Shown here piece after piece: positions 8,575 to 19,405 of a stretch of DNA of 64,000 bases. The stretch covers positions 2,758,001 to 2,822,000 of the forward strand of contig NC_083530.1 in assembly GCF_032362555.1 (NCBI RefSeq), written 5' to 3'. The position numbers and the translations under genes were made by a program. The notes beneath the pieces are model-generated. The model did no database searches. It was not told where the DNA came from and saw only the letters and a program-made list of their open reading frames with translations. Numbering within the stretch: position 1 is the first letter of the stretch; each line of letters starts with the position of its first letter. This stretch comes from Amyelois transitella (lineage: Eukaryota; Arthropoda; Insecta; Lepidoptera; Pyralidae).

Positions 8575-11335
8575 ATGTCAGTACGTGTGCTGTGGCCCGA
8601 CTGTTTTATATTGCTTTTTATGGTGAGTTAACATGTCTTTAAAGACGACTAAAGGGAATAGGTATTCATTTTGGGCGTGCCAGTTTGTTCTCTTACCGTG
8701 CAGATTGTAAAAATACATAGGTACCTATCTACTTAAACAAAATAAAATTAAATCACACCCCTTTCTTGGAGGGGTAGGCAGAGTCTGCACCTTTCCAATT
8801 GCCACGATCCCTGCATACTTTCGCTTCATCTACATCCATAAGCCTCTTCATGCAAACTCGTCGTCATCGGGTACTCTAATCTTGACCTGTCCTTTTGTCA
8901 GGACATGTTACGGGTACTCTTGACCTGACCTTTTGCCAGGGCGTCACGTGACGAGCTCGATAGATAAAATAACTTAGTTAACAAACCTGTCGTCTCGATT
9001 TTGATCGTATCTCGACCGCGTCAAGAGTAACCCTGCTAATTGTGAACGACCTTGATCAAATCGAGGATGTTCCAGTGCCAACTCTAGATGTTCTTGTATA
9101 AGATCAAGAGTCACCATTAACTGACGAGCCTGCATGAGAAGATTGATAAATGTGGATGAGGCAAGGGAAGTAAGCACGGTAGGTTCAGGAGACAGCTGTA
9201 CCACCTTGCCTCGATTGGTGTATTGGAGGTGATCCAAGTATAATGGCAAGAAGGGCCACATTGGAGGGGTTTTAGTGTGTAAGCTGACACACTAGACACC
9301 AGGAGTCCCACACTAGACTCGGGAGGCCGTCCGTAAAAGGACTTGCACTCCGAAAAAGAAAAAGTTATCTCCTGAGCTTTCGTAATACGTATGCAAGGAT
9401 CGTGGCAAGCGGAAAGATATTTTATAATCTCAGCGTAAGGTTTGGTTGGTAAGATATGTATATTCTCAGTGGAATAGAAATTCGATATAAGGTATACTTC
9501 CATGATCGTCTGGTAGCAAAGATAATAACATTGTATGTATCAGCTGTTTCTGTTCTCGTGCAAATTGTAAAAGTCAATCAAGGGAATGGCTTACAACCAA
9601 AATGGCCGCCGACTGCTGAAGGAATATACTCGGGATATTTATTTTAGGTGATGGGCTTGCGATCTATCAATATTTAAAAGACAATTGCATTATTAATTAC
9701 TTTTAGTCTTTTCAATGCTGTTATCTGTACACCGAAAGGAATAAAAAAGAATTTTCTACCCCGAAAGGAATAGATAGAATAGAATAGATTAATTTTCAAA
9801 ATTGGATACAAGGTATCACTTTTTGACGTCACATCACTACTAATAAAGACGTGATCGTTTATGTATGTTATTAAGTATAAGGTAGTGACTGGTAGGATAG
9901 GGCGGAACGAAACAATATCTAATCTAATGGAACTAATAATATTACAGATACATACATCAGTTTCGTTACCAGTTAACGTCAGCCTACCTACTCGTTTCAC
10001 TACGCTAAAATTAAAAGAAGAGTTAGCTGCTAAATATGGACGATTGTTGAAATCGCTCATATCAATCAACGAGAAGAGATTAGAAACGATGTATAAGTTG
10101 CATCGACTCCATGATTTGCCATTAAGTGCCTTGAGGAGTAAACCAGAGGTGTATGCTATTTGGAGACTAAATTTGGTTGGTATTTTTATATTTCTCGACT
10201 CTTTTCATCATCCTAGTGTTTTTCATGGGACCCTGTAATTTAGTACGATATTAGTCATGTAATTACACGTAAAAATACATATTTAAATTGAATAAAATTT
10301 TAAGTAAAGGCAGCTGTCTTGCCTCTGTGATCTTGATAACAGGGGGTCCTATTATAAAGCACTTGCTCTGGGATCAGAGAATCTAGGTCTCAATTTTTTT
10401 TCTCTTATTTTCGGCTGCCCCTTGTGGGACAATATGCTTCGAAAATAAAATTAAAGTTGTATCAGACAGTCTGGTATTTTTCGTTTCCAAAAACATACAC
10501 AAAGTTAGACGTGGATTTCCCACACCGTCACGGAAACCACACGACTGAGAGCACGATTATTACGAAAATATTAATTGGTAAAAAAAATCATAATCAACTG
10601 TTTTCAAGTTGATATAAATCCTCTGCCTGGGATGTTTCGTTGGTTGAGCACGTGTGTTCAAAGCTATTTAAGAAAAAATACTGCTAAAACTAAATCGAAT
10701 TAAGCGTTCTTCACATCACATCAAACAATATCTTCGAACCTCTGAATAAGGGAAGAATTTCACTTATATTCTTCTTTGTTTCCTAGAAACCCGACTGGCC
10801 TGAAGATTTACTAGCGGTGGAAACTCAAAACGATAATACTGAAAGTGAAGATCTCATTTTACCAATATACGATGACCAATCAAACGAAGTAACAGATTCA
10901 ACTGAAGTAATAGAAAGTGAGAGGAAGGAAGAACGAAAAGAGGCTAGTTCATTAGAGACTTGGCAAGGTACAAAAGTTTTTTCAAGTGAAGGCACAGACG
11001 ATTCAGATGAAAGAAATCTTCAAAACGATGATAAAGAAGCTGTTAAGAAAAATTTGATCATAGTTCCTTATGTAAGTCCACTAAGTGGATCTTTGGAAAT
11101 CTTCAAAGCTTCTGTAGAGGTATCAAAGGATTCTAAAGATTTCAGAAGATACAAATATGGCAAAAATTGTTCGAGAAAGGCTAAAAAATATTGCCAAATT
11201 GCGTGCAAGGAGGCTTTCAAGAAATTGTGCGGTAGTTTTCAATGCACGTCGCAAGTAAAGCCGAACTATAAGAAACAATGTTACTACATGTGTTTAGAAG
11301 AGTTTGTGAAAGATAGGAAAAATTTCTCGTGTTAG
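8575..11335 (+). CDS. Secreted cysteine-rich protein, gene 1 of the cluster
   Basis: Proposed exons are 8575-8622 (MSVRVLWPDCFILLFM, donor GTGAGT), 9948-10148 (IHTSVSLPVNVSLPTRFTTL..SKPE, donor GTGTAT) and 10787-11335, all meeting in phase 0, for about 265 residues. Exon 1 plus the start of exon 2 make a plausible signal peptide. Exon 2 is a basic, helical-looking segment. Exon 3 begins KPDWPEDLLAVETQ, continues as a long acidic Ser/Glu/Asp region, and ends in a basic 7-Cys module from about 11165 to 11300: C-x7-C-x3-C-x7-C-x4-C-x11-C-x3-C, then EEF and a final Cys before the stop. An acidic pro-region before a Lys-rich Cys domain resembles precursors of secreted peptides. I recognise no family, and no function is claimed. 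The exon 2 donor is the weakest call; GTTGGT at 10176 is also in phase. Confidence 0.7.
8623..9947. other. Intron 1 of Cys gene 1, LINE-F fragments
   Basis: Two LINE-F 3' fragments lie here: about 8745-8950 on the minus strand (GGAGGGGTAGGCAGAGTCTG) and about 9040-9430 on the plus strand, degenerate. No other exon was recognised. Confidence 0.45.
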
Positions 11336-11437
11336 TGATATAGTTGTGTGGCTTCCACAGAATTATAGTGAATTAGTCTTTTTAAATTTGTTAAAAATTA
11401 AAACTTTTTCTTTAGAAAGTCGTCGTAAGAGATAATT

Positions 11438-11443
11438 AATAAA
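11438..11443 (+). terminator. Poly(A) signal of Cys gene 1
   Basis: AATAAA 103 bp after the stop; another is at about 11602. Confidence 0.5.
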
Positions 11444-12141
11444 ACATTAAACAGGTCGAAGATCTTAGATCTATAGAAGATCATCTTTATGTAATGTGGC
11501 TATAATTATTAAATTATTTAAATTAGTTATTGATGTGAGCAATGATGCATTAATGCAATTCATAGCTTGAAGTTTATAATGATATGTATTACATGAAATG
11601 TAATAAAGTCGATATAAAATATTAGAGGTTCTAATATTCACTGTCGCCTTTTTTTAAAAAACAATAAAATTGAATATATTTTATATTCGTTTGATTTTGA
11701 TGATTTTTCAAAATAACTTTTATTATGCCAGTAAGGAAATTGATAGGTTGATCTAAAGGTTTATTTGTCACATGTAGATACTTAATGACCGATAGACAAT
11801 GCAGAGTCGAATCTATAAGGTCAGGTGAAATGTTTGGCTGTTCCTAGGGATGCAGAGGGGATTTCTGTGCGATTTTAATAACTGACATTAATAAAACATC
11901 CATGTCTACACTATATGTTGAAGAAAGCTGAGAAATACCTACCCACGCTCCTTGCAGAAATTTCCTTTATTTCACGGGAATTTACTGATTTGAGGGATCT
12001 TGGACCTGCATACACTTACAATAATTCCCATATTATAAATTGTTGGCAAAAATTTGTTCAAATAAATAGTACCTAATCAAATATTCCGATTACACTTTGG
12101 ATGTTAATATTAATGTAAGATTTGTGTGATTTGTTCTATAG
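11444..12141. other. AT-rich spacer between Cys modules
   Basis: I searched for a signal-peptide exon with a phase-0 donor and found none convincing, so the next module lacks an obvious first exon of its own. Confidence 0.4.
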
Positions 12142-12563
12142 AAAACTTCACCTTCACCAACTTCACCGCTTGAGGAAGATCCACTTAAACAAAAAAATCG
12201 TCAAAACTTTGTTACATATGTGAATAGTAAATATATAATAGTTATACTCGATATTAACTCAGATCATCCAGCGAAAGATGAAATAGAAGAAAATTGGACA
12301 ATAAATACAGATAGATCAAATGATGATCCTACATCAGATGATGTTTTAAATAGAAGGTTCCTAAAACGCAAATTGTACAAAAACGCCATGAAATATTGCC
12401 AGAAAGCTTGTAGAAAGGCTTTTAAAGCTACGCTTAAGAACCTTAAAAAAAGAAAGGATCTTTATAAATGTAGATATATGATGAAGACAAATTAACATAA
12501 TTTGTCTAACATTGCAAGAAGAATTGTGAAGATGAATTCGCGATCGGTCATCAAAGTGAATAA
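12142..12563 (+). pseudogene. Cys-module exon 2, frameshifted
   Basis: It starts after TTCTATAG in phase 0, like gene 1 exon 3 and also with Lys (KTSPSPTSPLEEDPLKQKN..). An acidic region is followed by AMKYCQKACRKAFKATLKNL, matching Cys 2 and Cys 3 of the module. Cys 1 and Cys 4 are replaced by Leu. The frame stops at 12493-12495. The missing end of the module (HCKKNCEDEF, Cys 6-x3-Cys 7 then EF) is plainly readable at 12510-12539 in another frame, which stops at 12561. A single small frameshift therefore separates the halves. This is probably a decaying paralog, though a sequencing error is possible. Confidence 0.65.
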
Positions 12564-13100
12564 AATTTGTGTGTTATTAGTAACAGAAAATAAACGTCAC
12601 TAGATTCGTAGTTCTTAATTTATCCAAAAATAAAAGAAGCCACTTCTAAAAACAAGATCGCCGTTACAATTGTTGTAACAAGGTCTTGTATGTGCAAAGT
12701 AAAGAATTAGAAAAAGTAGTGATTATTAGTGAATTATAAAAAAGCCGATGAACTTAAATTAACAAAAAATGCAACAGTATTTGCAGTTGTGTGATGGAAA
12801 ATATTTGTTTTATAAAAATGTAGGAACGTGCAAAGTGAGAGAGATGTGCCTGAAAGTGGGATCGATATAAATTTCTAATGATTTTTTGAGGAAGGACTGG
12901 GAAATGTTATGTTCCTTAATAGATTTCGTTAAATAAAACTTTTGCTTATTCTTCACCTTTTATTTTACCACATAAACTTTATTCATATCTATCATATTTA
13001 TGATTCAAAGTAGTAGTATATATAAAAATGAATGTCACTTACATACATTCTAAAATAAATTTTAAAAAATCTGCTTCTTAAAACTATTTTCATGTCTCAG
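12564..13100. other. AT-rich spacer
   Basis: AATAAA motifs lie near 12560 and 12589. No first exon for the following module was seen. Confidence 0.35.
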
Positions 13101-13478
13101 AACTACAAATCGAATTATGAAGATACATCAGACGAAATTACTGAAAGCAATCAGGATAAAACAAAGGCAATAATAATTGTAATACCGACAGCAAAAAGAA
13201 AAATAAGAAGTGACAATAACCCTACAGATAATGATGAAACTTTGGAATCAGATACAACGGAGATTGAAAATGGACGCAGGAGAGGTAAATTTGATAAAAT
13301 ATTTGCCAAAAACGCTAAAAGAGCATGCGTAAGAGCGAGCAAAAATGCTTTACAAAAATTGTGCAAAAAGAAACTGTTGATTTGTACGCGGAGAATGTGT
13401 AAATATTTCAAGAAAGAAAGCCAGAATTCTTGTGATAAAAGATTTATGAGTGGGAGGTATAGTGACTCTGATATGTGA
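13101..13478 (+). pseudogene. Cys-module exon 3, degenerate but open
   Basis: It follows TGTCTCAG in phase 0 and reads NYKSNYEDTSDEITESNQDK.. for 125 residues to a stop at 13478. The layout repeats gene 1 exon 3: acidic Ser/Asp/Glu region, basic RRRGK stretch, then a module related to NAKRACVRASKNALQKLC. Cys 2 and Cys 4 are kept and Cys 7 before DKRF is present. Cys 1, 3 and 6 positions are Phe, Ser and Ser, and the Cys 4-5 spacing is changed, with extra Cys nearby. Either a relic that still has an open frame or a diverged functional paralog. No signal-peptide exon was found just upstream. Confidence 0.5.
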
Positions 13479-13623
13479 AATGGGAATTCTTCTTCAAAAA
13501 GTACCTACAATATTAGATGGTAACGTTTTTAAAAATCTTCACTCAAATTGCAGAAAGACTTGTGACGTAGCACCCTATTAACTAGTCAAGATAGAGATTT
13601 TTAACTATATACATGTGTGTGAT

Positions 13624-13683
13624 ATATGTTATTTTATCATAGCATTGCCTAACGAGATGCAGTGCTATGATAGAATAACATAT
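13624..13683 (+). ncRNA. Pre-miRNA-like hairpin
   Basis: Arms 13624-13644 and 13663-13683 pair over 21 nt with a single G-U wobble around an 18-nt loop (TTGCCTAACGAGATGCAG). Size and pairing fit a pre-miRNA, but short hairpins are common in this window, so a non-functional inverted duplication is equally possible. Confidence 0.3.
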
Positions 13684-14270
13684 AGTAACAGGAATAGAAA
13701 GGAAAAGATCCGCTTGTTTGGTACTGAGGAAAGGCTGAATAAAATCAGTTTGATTGAACAAATATAGGTACTAGGAGATTGTGAATGAGAACTTAGGAAA
13801 TGTAAAGGCCTAGACGAAACCTTATCATACACTGATCAAATCAGAAGGATCAGGTCAAGATTACTAGTAAACCGACCTTGCATGAAAAGAGTGATGAAGC
13901 GAAAGACTTATGCAGGGATTGTGACAAATGGAATGATGTGCTCTATGCTCTGCCTGCTCCATCAAAGAAGTGTTATTTTATGAATGCGAAGATGATAAAA
14001 CAATTAAGACAAAACAAACAACAAACTGCGATAATATTGTAAGGTATTAATAAATATTTCTTGCTATAGAGTAAAATAACGTTGCCCTATTTGTAGATAT
14101 GTAAGATGATGATGATTTAAATGTACCGATTGAAATTTAAACTTTAAAACATTCGGCTGTATGGCTTAATGATGGAATTGAGATTCAAACAGTGACAGGT
14201 TGCTAGCCCATCGCCCACAAGAAGGATACTTACCAAGTTAATAAGCCTTTCCCTTAGTCGCCTTTAACGA
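13684..14270. other. Repeat-filled spacer: LINE-F and Rep-A remnants
   Basis: A degenerate LINE-F 3' end is at about 13845-13980 (GGACCTTGCATG-like then GATGAAGCGAAAG). A Rep-A fragment at about 14150-14272 runs up to the next Cys module and may have removed its 5' part. Confidence 0.45.
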
Positions 14271-14271
14271 G

Positions 14272-14556
14272 GATCAAGGAAGAAATTTTGCCTTCAAAAT
14301 TGAATTGATCCGACGAAATCTTAAAGATGCACGTCGCAGTAACTATGACGCCAGCTGCAATAAAAAAGCATCAAAAGCATGTACGAACGCCTGCGTCAAA
14401 TCCTTGGACAGCTTGTGTTTTGGACACAAAATCTCCGAAACTTCTAAAAGGAAGTTTAACAAAGAATGCAAGAAATCTTGTAGAGAACAGTTTATAACAG
14501 AAGACGACGACTGCCGTACGAATATAATCTTTCCTGTAATAAATGTTTTGATATAG
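14272..14556 (+). pseudogene. Cys-module exon 4, 5' end disrupted by Rep-A
   Basis: An open frame from the edge of the Rep-A copy (DQGRNFAFKIELIRRNLKDA..) runs into SCNKKASKACTNACVKSLDS, LCFGHKISETSKRKFNKEC, KKSCREQF, and stops at 14556. The spacing C-x7-C-x3-C-x7-C-x16-C-x3-C is that of the family with only Cys 5 replaced (Ile). The aromatic residue before Cys 6 and the Phe after Cys 7 are kept. The acidic region is missing and no clear acceptor or first exon is visible, so this copy is probably truncated. Confidence 0.55.
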
Positions 14557-16443
14557 GTATACATATATTTTGTTGTTATTATTTGCGACTTAGCTTATGA
14601 CTCTCGTATAGGTTTTTAAGATCTTAATGACCTCAAAATAGTTATAATAAAGATAATATACGATGTAGGTGCTAAAAAGACAACCTATAAAATTATGGAT
14701 TTTACATAGTTGACATGTAACAGACATCAAGATTAATTTTGCAAGGGAAAAGAAGCAACAGGAAGATACTTTGTTTTTGTTTGTTCCCAGGCCGACTTGA
14801 AAGATTAAAATCACTTAAGATTTATATAAATATCTATATAAATCTTAAGTGTCAATCATCTACTTTTCTTGCGGGGTAGATCCACCAGTCTTGAAAAGAC
14901 TGAAAGGCCTAGTTCAGCTGTCAATGATGGAATCGAGATTCAAATAGTGACAGATTGCTAGCTTATCGCTTACAAGAAGAATACCGAGTTTATTAGCTCT
15001 TAATGACAGGTTGGATGGAAAAGATCCCACTTAGGGATAAGCCCGCCTTTGTACTGTACTACTGTTATATTGTAATGTACTCCTCTATTGAACAATAAAG
15101 CAGTTACTTTATTAGTCTTTCCCTTAGTCGTCTTAGACTCCATCAATGGCTAATAAGATATGGAGTGGACCTAATCTAAAGTGCTGGGAACCACACGGCA
15201 CCATTTTTTTTAATTTAATCAATTAATTTCGTTTAGTCTTTATACTCGTATGCTGCAATATATAACGGCTGAGCTAATTTAATTGTTTGTTCAATTCTTT
15301 AACGACTGAGCTAATTTAATTGTTTGTTCAATTCTTTTCAGAGTTAAATGAATGGTGCCTAGATTTATTATTAAACCGCTTCGCATGAGGTACTTACTAT
15401 CTATAGTTATCAGCGGCTAGATTTAACATTGAAATTTTCGTCATTCTTAATTGGTAATTAATTTTCGTAATCAACGCTTAAGTAAAGTTTCGGTATTTTA
15501 AGCCCTTCAAATATTTAGAACTGGCATCAAGAACAATGTACCTATGTACTTCATTATTGATAATTAATGCTTACCTAACTAAATTTTGATATTTTTAAGC
15601 CCTTCAAATATATAGAACTGGCACCTGGAATAATGTGTGTAAGATTTTTTTTTAGTTTTATTTTCATGTAAGTACCTAAGTATCTATTAACAGTTAAAAG
15701 ATAAGGTAGAAGGTTCATGAAACTTAAAATATACATACATATAAACACGTCTATATTCCTTACGGAGTAGACAGAGCCAACAGTCTTGAAAAAATAATTA
15801 CAGACTACATTTAGCTGATTGGCTTAGGTAATGAGAAGAAGTGAAATAACTCTCTATTTTTCAGAGTAGGTAACTAAAAACTAACTATGTCGCCCGCAGG
15901 TTGTAAGCCGTAAACTGAAATCTAGTACAAAGAACTAATAGTTTACTAATAATCTTCTTCTTCCTGGCTATTACCTTGGCTAACAGAGGACCCTGTTACA
16001 TCCTCACCACTCTGGAGAGAAGCCCGGGGTACGTCCTTGACCATCGACCTCAGATTGAGTGAGTCAAGTTTGTATACGAAGTTGGACTAAGCAAAATACA
16101 CCTCATTCTAATAAGAGCAATAGTTTTCACTTGATGCGAATACAAACAAACATACAAAAAACATTTTTGACTTGCTCTAATATCGATTTTTCGGCAATAT
16201 CTATTAAGTATCGACGTCGCTCGGTGAGTTAAAATTTCATTATAAATACTCTTTTACAGATATGGATAAATCATTGATGAAATTTCATTGTTACTTGTTT
16301 TTCATTTTTATATAACTACTATTCTTACCATTTTATATATCTGTGTAATTTCTTAGTTTCATAATTTTACGAGCTAACCATTAATCTCGGTTAATTTTGC
16401 TACCTACAAACTTTATAGACATTTTTAAATTAATCTGAGTGAA
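14557..16443. other. Repeat-rich spacer before Cys gene 5
   Basis: It holds a perfect 17-bp hairpin at 14812-14851, a Rep-A copy at about 14855-15215 with an internal insertion, a 37-bp tandem duplication at 15264-15337, a Rep-A fragment at about 15735-15835 and a Rep-B fragment at about 15955-16085. No coding exon was seen. Confidence 0.55.
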
Positions 16444-18252
16444 ATGACTTTCAAAGTTTTATTCCTGACATATTTTATTTTCGCTGCACTGAATATTGTA
16501 AGTAGATATTGAATTTCAAACTAAATTGCCCAAATTACACACTTAAACATAATCACGTCTTGATCTCTTCTGGGAAGACGCAAAATAGTCTGAAAAATAT
16601 ATGAAGGCCACGTTTAGATGAATGGCTGATTCAATCTTCACGGCTATCCTTCAAACATATCTCTATAAATATGACATATAATTAATAGTTTGAACATAAT
16701 AATTTCAGCTAATAATTTTTTGAAGTTTAAGTAGTCGAATTTTAGTTTTTTAGTTCAAAATTTTTATATCTTGTCACCTTATTGCAACGTGGCGCGGTTT
16801 CAGATTTTTTTTCAGTTTTTAAGAATCTGAGATTCTTATGCATTCAGTTTTATATTAATTGCAAAGGTTCTACTTTAACGTTTAAAAAAAAGACAATAAT
16901 AGTCTGTCGACTGTGCCGCACCTTAATTTAATTAAAAACATATCATCTTTTGTACAGGATCCATACGAAGCCGTAACACCAATTTTGAGAGAAGTAAATT
17001 ATGAGGAATCGTCAGAGCCATTGTTTGTTACGGAGGTAAATTACAACCCTCTATACAAAGGTGAGTTCATTAACCATAGCCCCATGATATATCAGTGCAG
17101 TGTAAACATAAAATCACGCCTCTTTCCCGGAGGGGTAGGCAGAGACTACATCTTTCCATTTGCCACGATCTCTGCATACTTCCTTCGCTTCATCTACATT
17201 CATAACTCTCTTCATGCAAGCTCGGCGGTTTCGGGTACTCTTGACCTGACCCTTTACCAGGACGATACAGACACTATCATACTTATATACATATACTTTT
17301 CTACCCATAGACACTGACAGTTTATCATGTTCAGCTAGATAGTTAAAAAATGTAATTGAGACTGAATTGACAACTTGCCTCCATATCGCATTAAGATTGG
17401 GTAGAGAAATGTTGTGACGTTTAGTTTATGTAAAGCGTCGCAGGTAAAAGTTTAAGAGAGATATGTTAAACAAATGAAATTAAAATTTTCTTTTGAAAAA
17501 TGCAACCATTCCATCAGTATTTACTTAAGACGTTGTCACGTTCTACTATCGTCAGTAAACCGACTTTACAGACAGCCGATTTTTTTTTTATATTTCAGAG
17601 TACAGATCTAATGATGCCAATAAAAGACTTAGTTACAAAGAAGACGATGAAGCGGACGATGCGGCTGAACTGCGGCGAAAGATGTTGGCTTTGCTAATTC
17701 TTGATGTAAGTCTACCCTCCATTCCTCATTCTCCACGCCTTCGCTAGACCCAAATTCGCTGCGAACATATGGTCACGTCTATATCCCTTACGAGGTAAAC
17801 AGTGCCAACAGTCTTGAAAAGACTGAATGGCCACGTTCAGCTATTAACTTAATTTTAGAATTGATATTCAAATAGTGACAGGTTGCTTACCCATCGCCTG
17901 AAAAAGAATCCCAAGTTTGTAAGTCTATCCCTTAGTCGCCTATATTTACATTAACCACATTTACCTTCAACAATTTCAGGCAGAATTAGACAATCCGGAT
18001 TCTGTCAAATCTGAAACGTCTTCGAAGGAGTTGGGCGTCTCGAGAGGAGAACCAATTGATTCGTACTCAATTTTGAACACTTTGAGGAAAGGTGTTTGGA
18101 GTAAATGTGGTAGATCGGCCTCCAAGCTGTGCTTTAAGGCGTGCTGTGATGCTGCGACCGCCACCTGTTCGCTTTACTCTTGCAAGTCACGGATGAAGAC
18201 GAAGTTCAGGAGGAATTGCAAGACTTATTGCAATCGGAGATTCTCAACGTGA
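16444..18252 (+). CDS. Secreted cysteine-rich protein, gene 5 of the cluster
   Basis: Four exons with good splice sites join in phase: 16444-16497 (MTFKVLFLTYFIFAALNI, donor GTAAGT), 16958-17060 (DPYEAVTPILREVNYEES.., donor GTGAGT), 17599-17705 (acceptor TTTATATTTCAG, donor GTAAGT) and 17980-18252. The product is 178 residues: a clear signal peptide, an acidic pro-region with a dibasic LRRK stretch, and a C-terminal module KCGRSASKLCFKACCDAATA, TCSLYSCKSRMKTKFRRN, CKTYCNRRFST. Its spacing C-x7-C-x3-C-x7-C-x4-C-x11-C-x3-C is identical to gene 1. The two C-x3-C pairs recall helical-hairpin peptides. The family is not recognised. Introns 2 and 3 carry LINE-F (about 17105-17275, minus) and Rep-A (about 17762-17945) copies. 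Confidence 0.85.
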
Positions 18253-18262
18253 ACTCGAAAGA

Positions 18263-18268
18263 AATAAA
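18263..18268 (+). terminator. Poly(A) signal of Cys gene 5
   Basis: AATAAA 11 bp after the stop; a second is at about 18320. Confidence 0.5.
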
Positions 18269-18359
18269 TGTTTTAATGTAGTTATTGAAATTTATTGACC
18301 TTCAATTTGGGGCTGATGTTAATAAAATGACGCCTCTTCACTACATAGTATAAAACAAA

Positions 18360-18525
18360 GTCGCTATTTTAGTCTGTTTGTCTGTATGCTTGAATCTTTA
18401 AAATTACGCAACGGATTTTGATGCGGTTTTTTTGTAACAGGTAGAGTGATTCAAGAGGAAGGTTTTTATGTATAATTTTTTCCGAATTTTGCACCCATGC
18501 GAAGCCGGGGCGGGTCGCTAGTTTT
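18360..18525 (+). mobile_element. Helitron-like fragment
   Basis: It starts AAAGTCGCTATTTTAGTCTG and ends GCGAAGCCGGGGCGGGTCGC TAG. A close relative is at 26010-26180. Confidence 0.55.
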
Positions 18526-19133
18526 TTATAATTATTTGAGTTGAGTGCGTGTGACCTCAATCTACCTGGTGGTAGGCCTAAGATGGTGCATGCAAGCTCA
18601 AATAGTGCCTATTTACTCTTCCTTTTGAAAATCCTTTAGTTGAATGTATCGGGGATGGGAGATCCCTCTTTCCTGGAGTGGTAGGCAGTGATTACTTCTT
18701 TCGTTTCTACATTCACCACATTTGTTAAAAGGAACAAATAAATGTATGTACTTATATCACCTAAGTATCATATTAAATGACCACAAAACAAGTTTGATAC
18801 ATACATATACGTCTATATCCCTTACAGGGTAAACCAACAGTCTTGAGGAGCCACGTTCAGCTGTACCTATGTCTTATGATGAAATAATGACAGGTTGCTA
18901 GCTCATCGCCTACAAGAGGATGTTTATAAGCCTATCCCTTAGTCGACTTTGACGATATCCATGGGAATATATATATATATATATATAATATGGGATGTTA
19001 GATAAGATATAACAATAGGTATATAGGATAAATGTGTAAACATCATACATTCTATGATGTTATTTCCTCACTGTAAGATTATCAGTTAGCACTTAAACTA
19101 ATGTGCATTACTTATCGAAGACTAATTTATACA

Positions 19134-19138
<5 letters not shown>
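18526..19138. other. Repeat-rich spacer
   Basis: LINE-F scrap (about 18660-18725, minus strand), Rep-A copy (about 18795-18960) and an (AT)n run at about 18968-18988. Confidence 0.5.
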
Positions 19139-19172
<34 letters not shown>

Positions 19173-19405
19173 ATATATACGGGACAAATTACACAGATTG
19201 AGTTAGCCTCGAAGTAAGTTCGAGACTTGTGTTACGAGATACTAACTCAACGATACTATATTTTATAATAAATACTTATATAGATAAACATCCAAGACCC
19301 AGGCCAATCAGAAAAAGTTCTTTTCTCATCATGCCCTGGCCGGGAATCGAACCCGGGACCCCCAGTGTCACAGACAAGCGTATTACCGCTGCGCCACAGA
19401 GGCCG
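19139..19405 (-). mobile_element. tRNA-derived SINE with (AAAT)n tail
   Basis: On the minus strand the head reads CTCTGTGGCGCAGCGGTAAT (A box) and GGTCCCGGGTTCGATTCCCG (B box), followed by a body containing TTTTTCTGATTGGCCTGGGT and a TTTATT-type tail (19139-19178). This is a typical lepidopteran tRNA-headed SINE. Body or tail remnants are at about 33940-34015, 38880-38935, 39190-39215 and 48065-48200. Confidence 0.85.

Noticed and set aside
9456..9647. Short hydrophobic open frame considered as a signal-peptide exon of Cys gene 1
   Set aside because: It runs into repeat head sequence (GTAAAAGTCAATCAAGGG) with no donor; the exon at 8575 with GTGAGT fits better.
18968..19178. Direct repeats considered as a CRISPR-like array
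   Set aside because: Simple (AT)n and (AAAT)n microsatellites; no spacers and eukaryotic context.
19320..19405. tRNA-like sequence with A and B boxes
   Set aside because: It is the head of a SINE with a body and (AAAT)n tail; the cloverleaf 3' part is missing, so not a functional tRNA gene.
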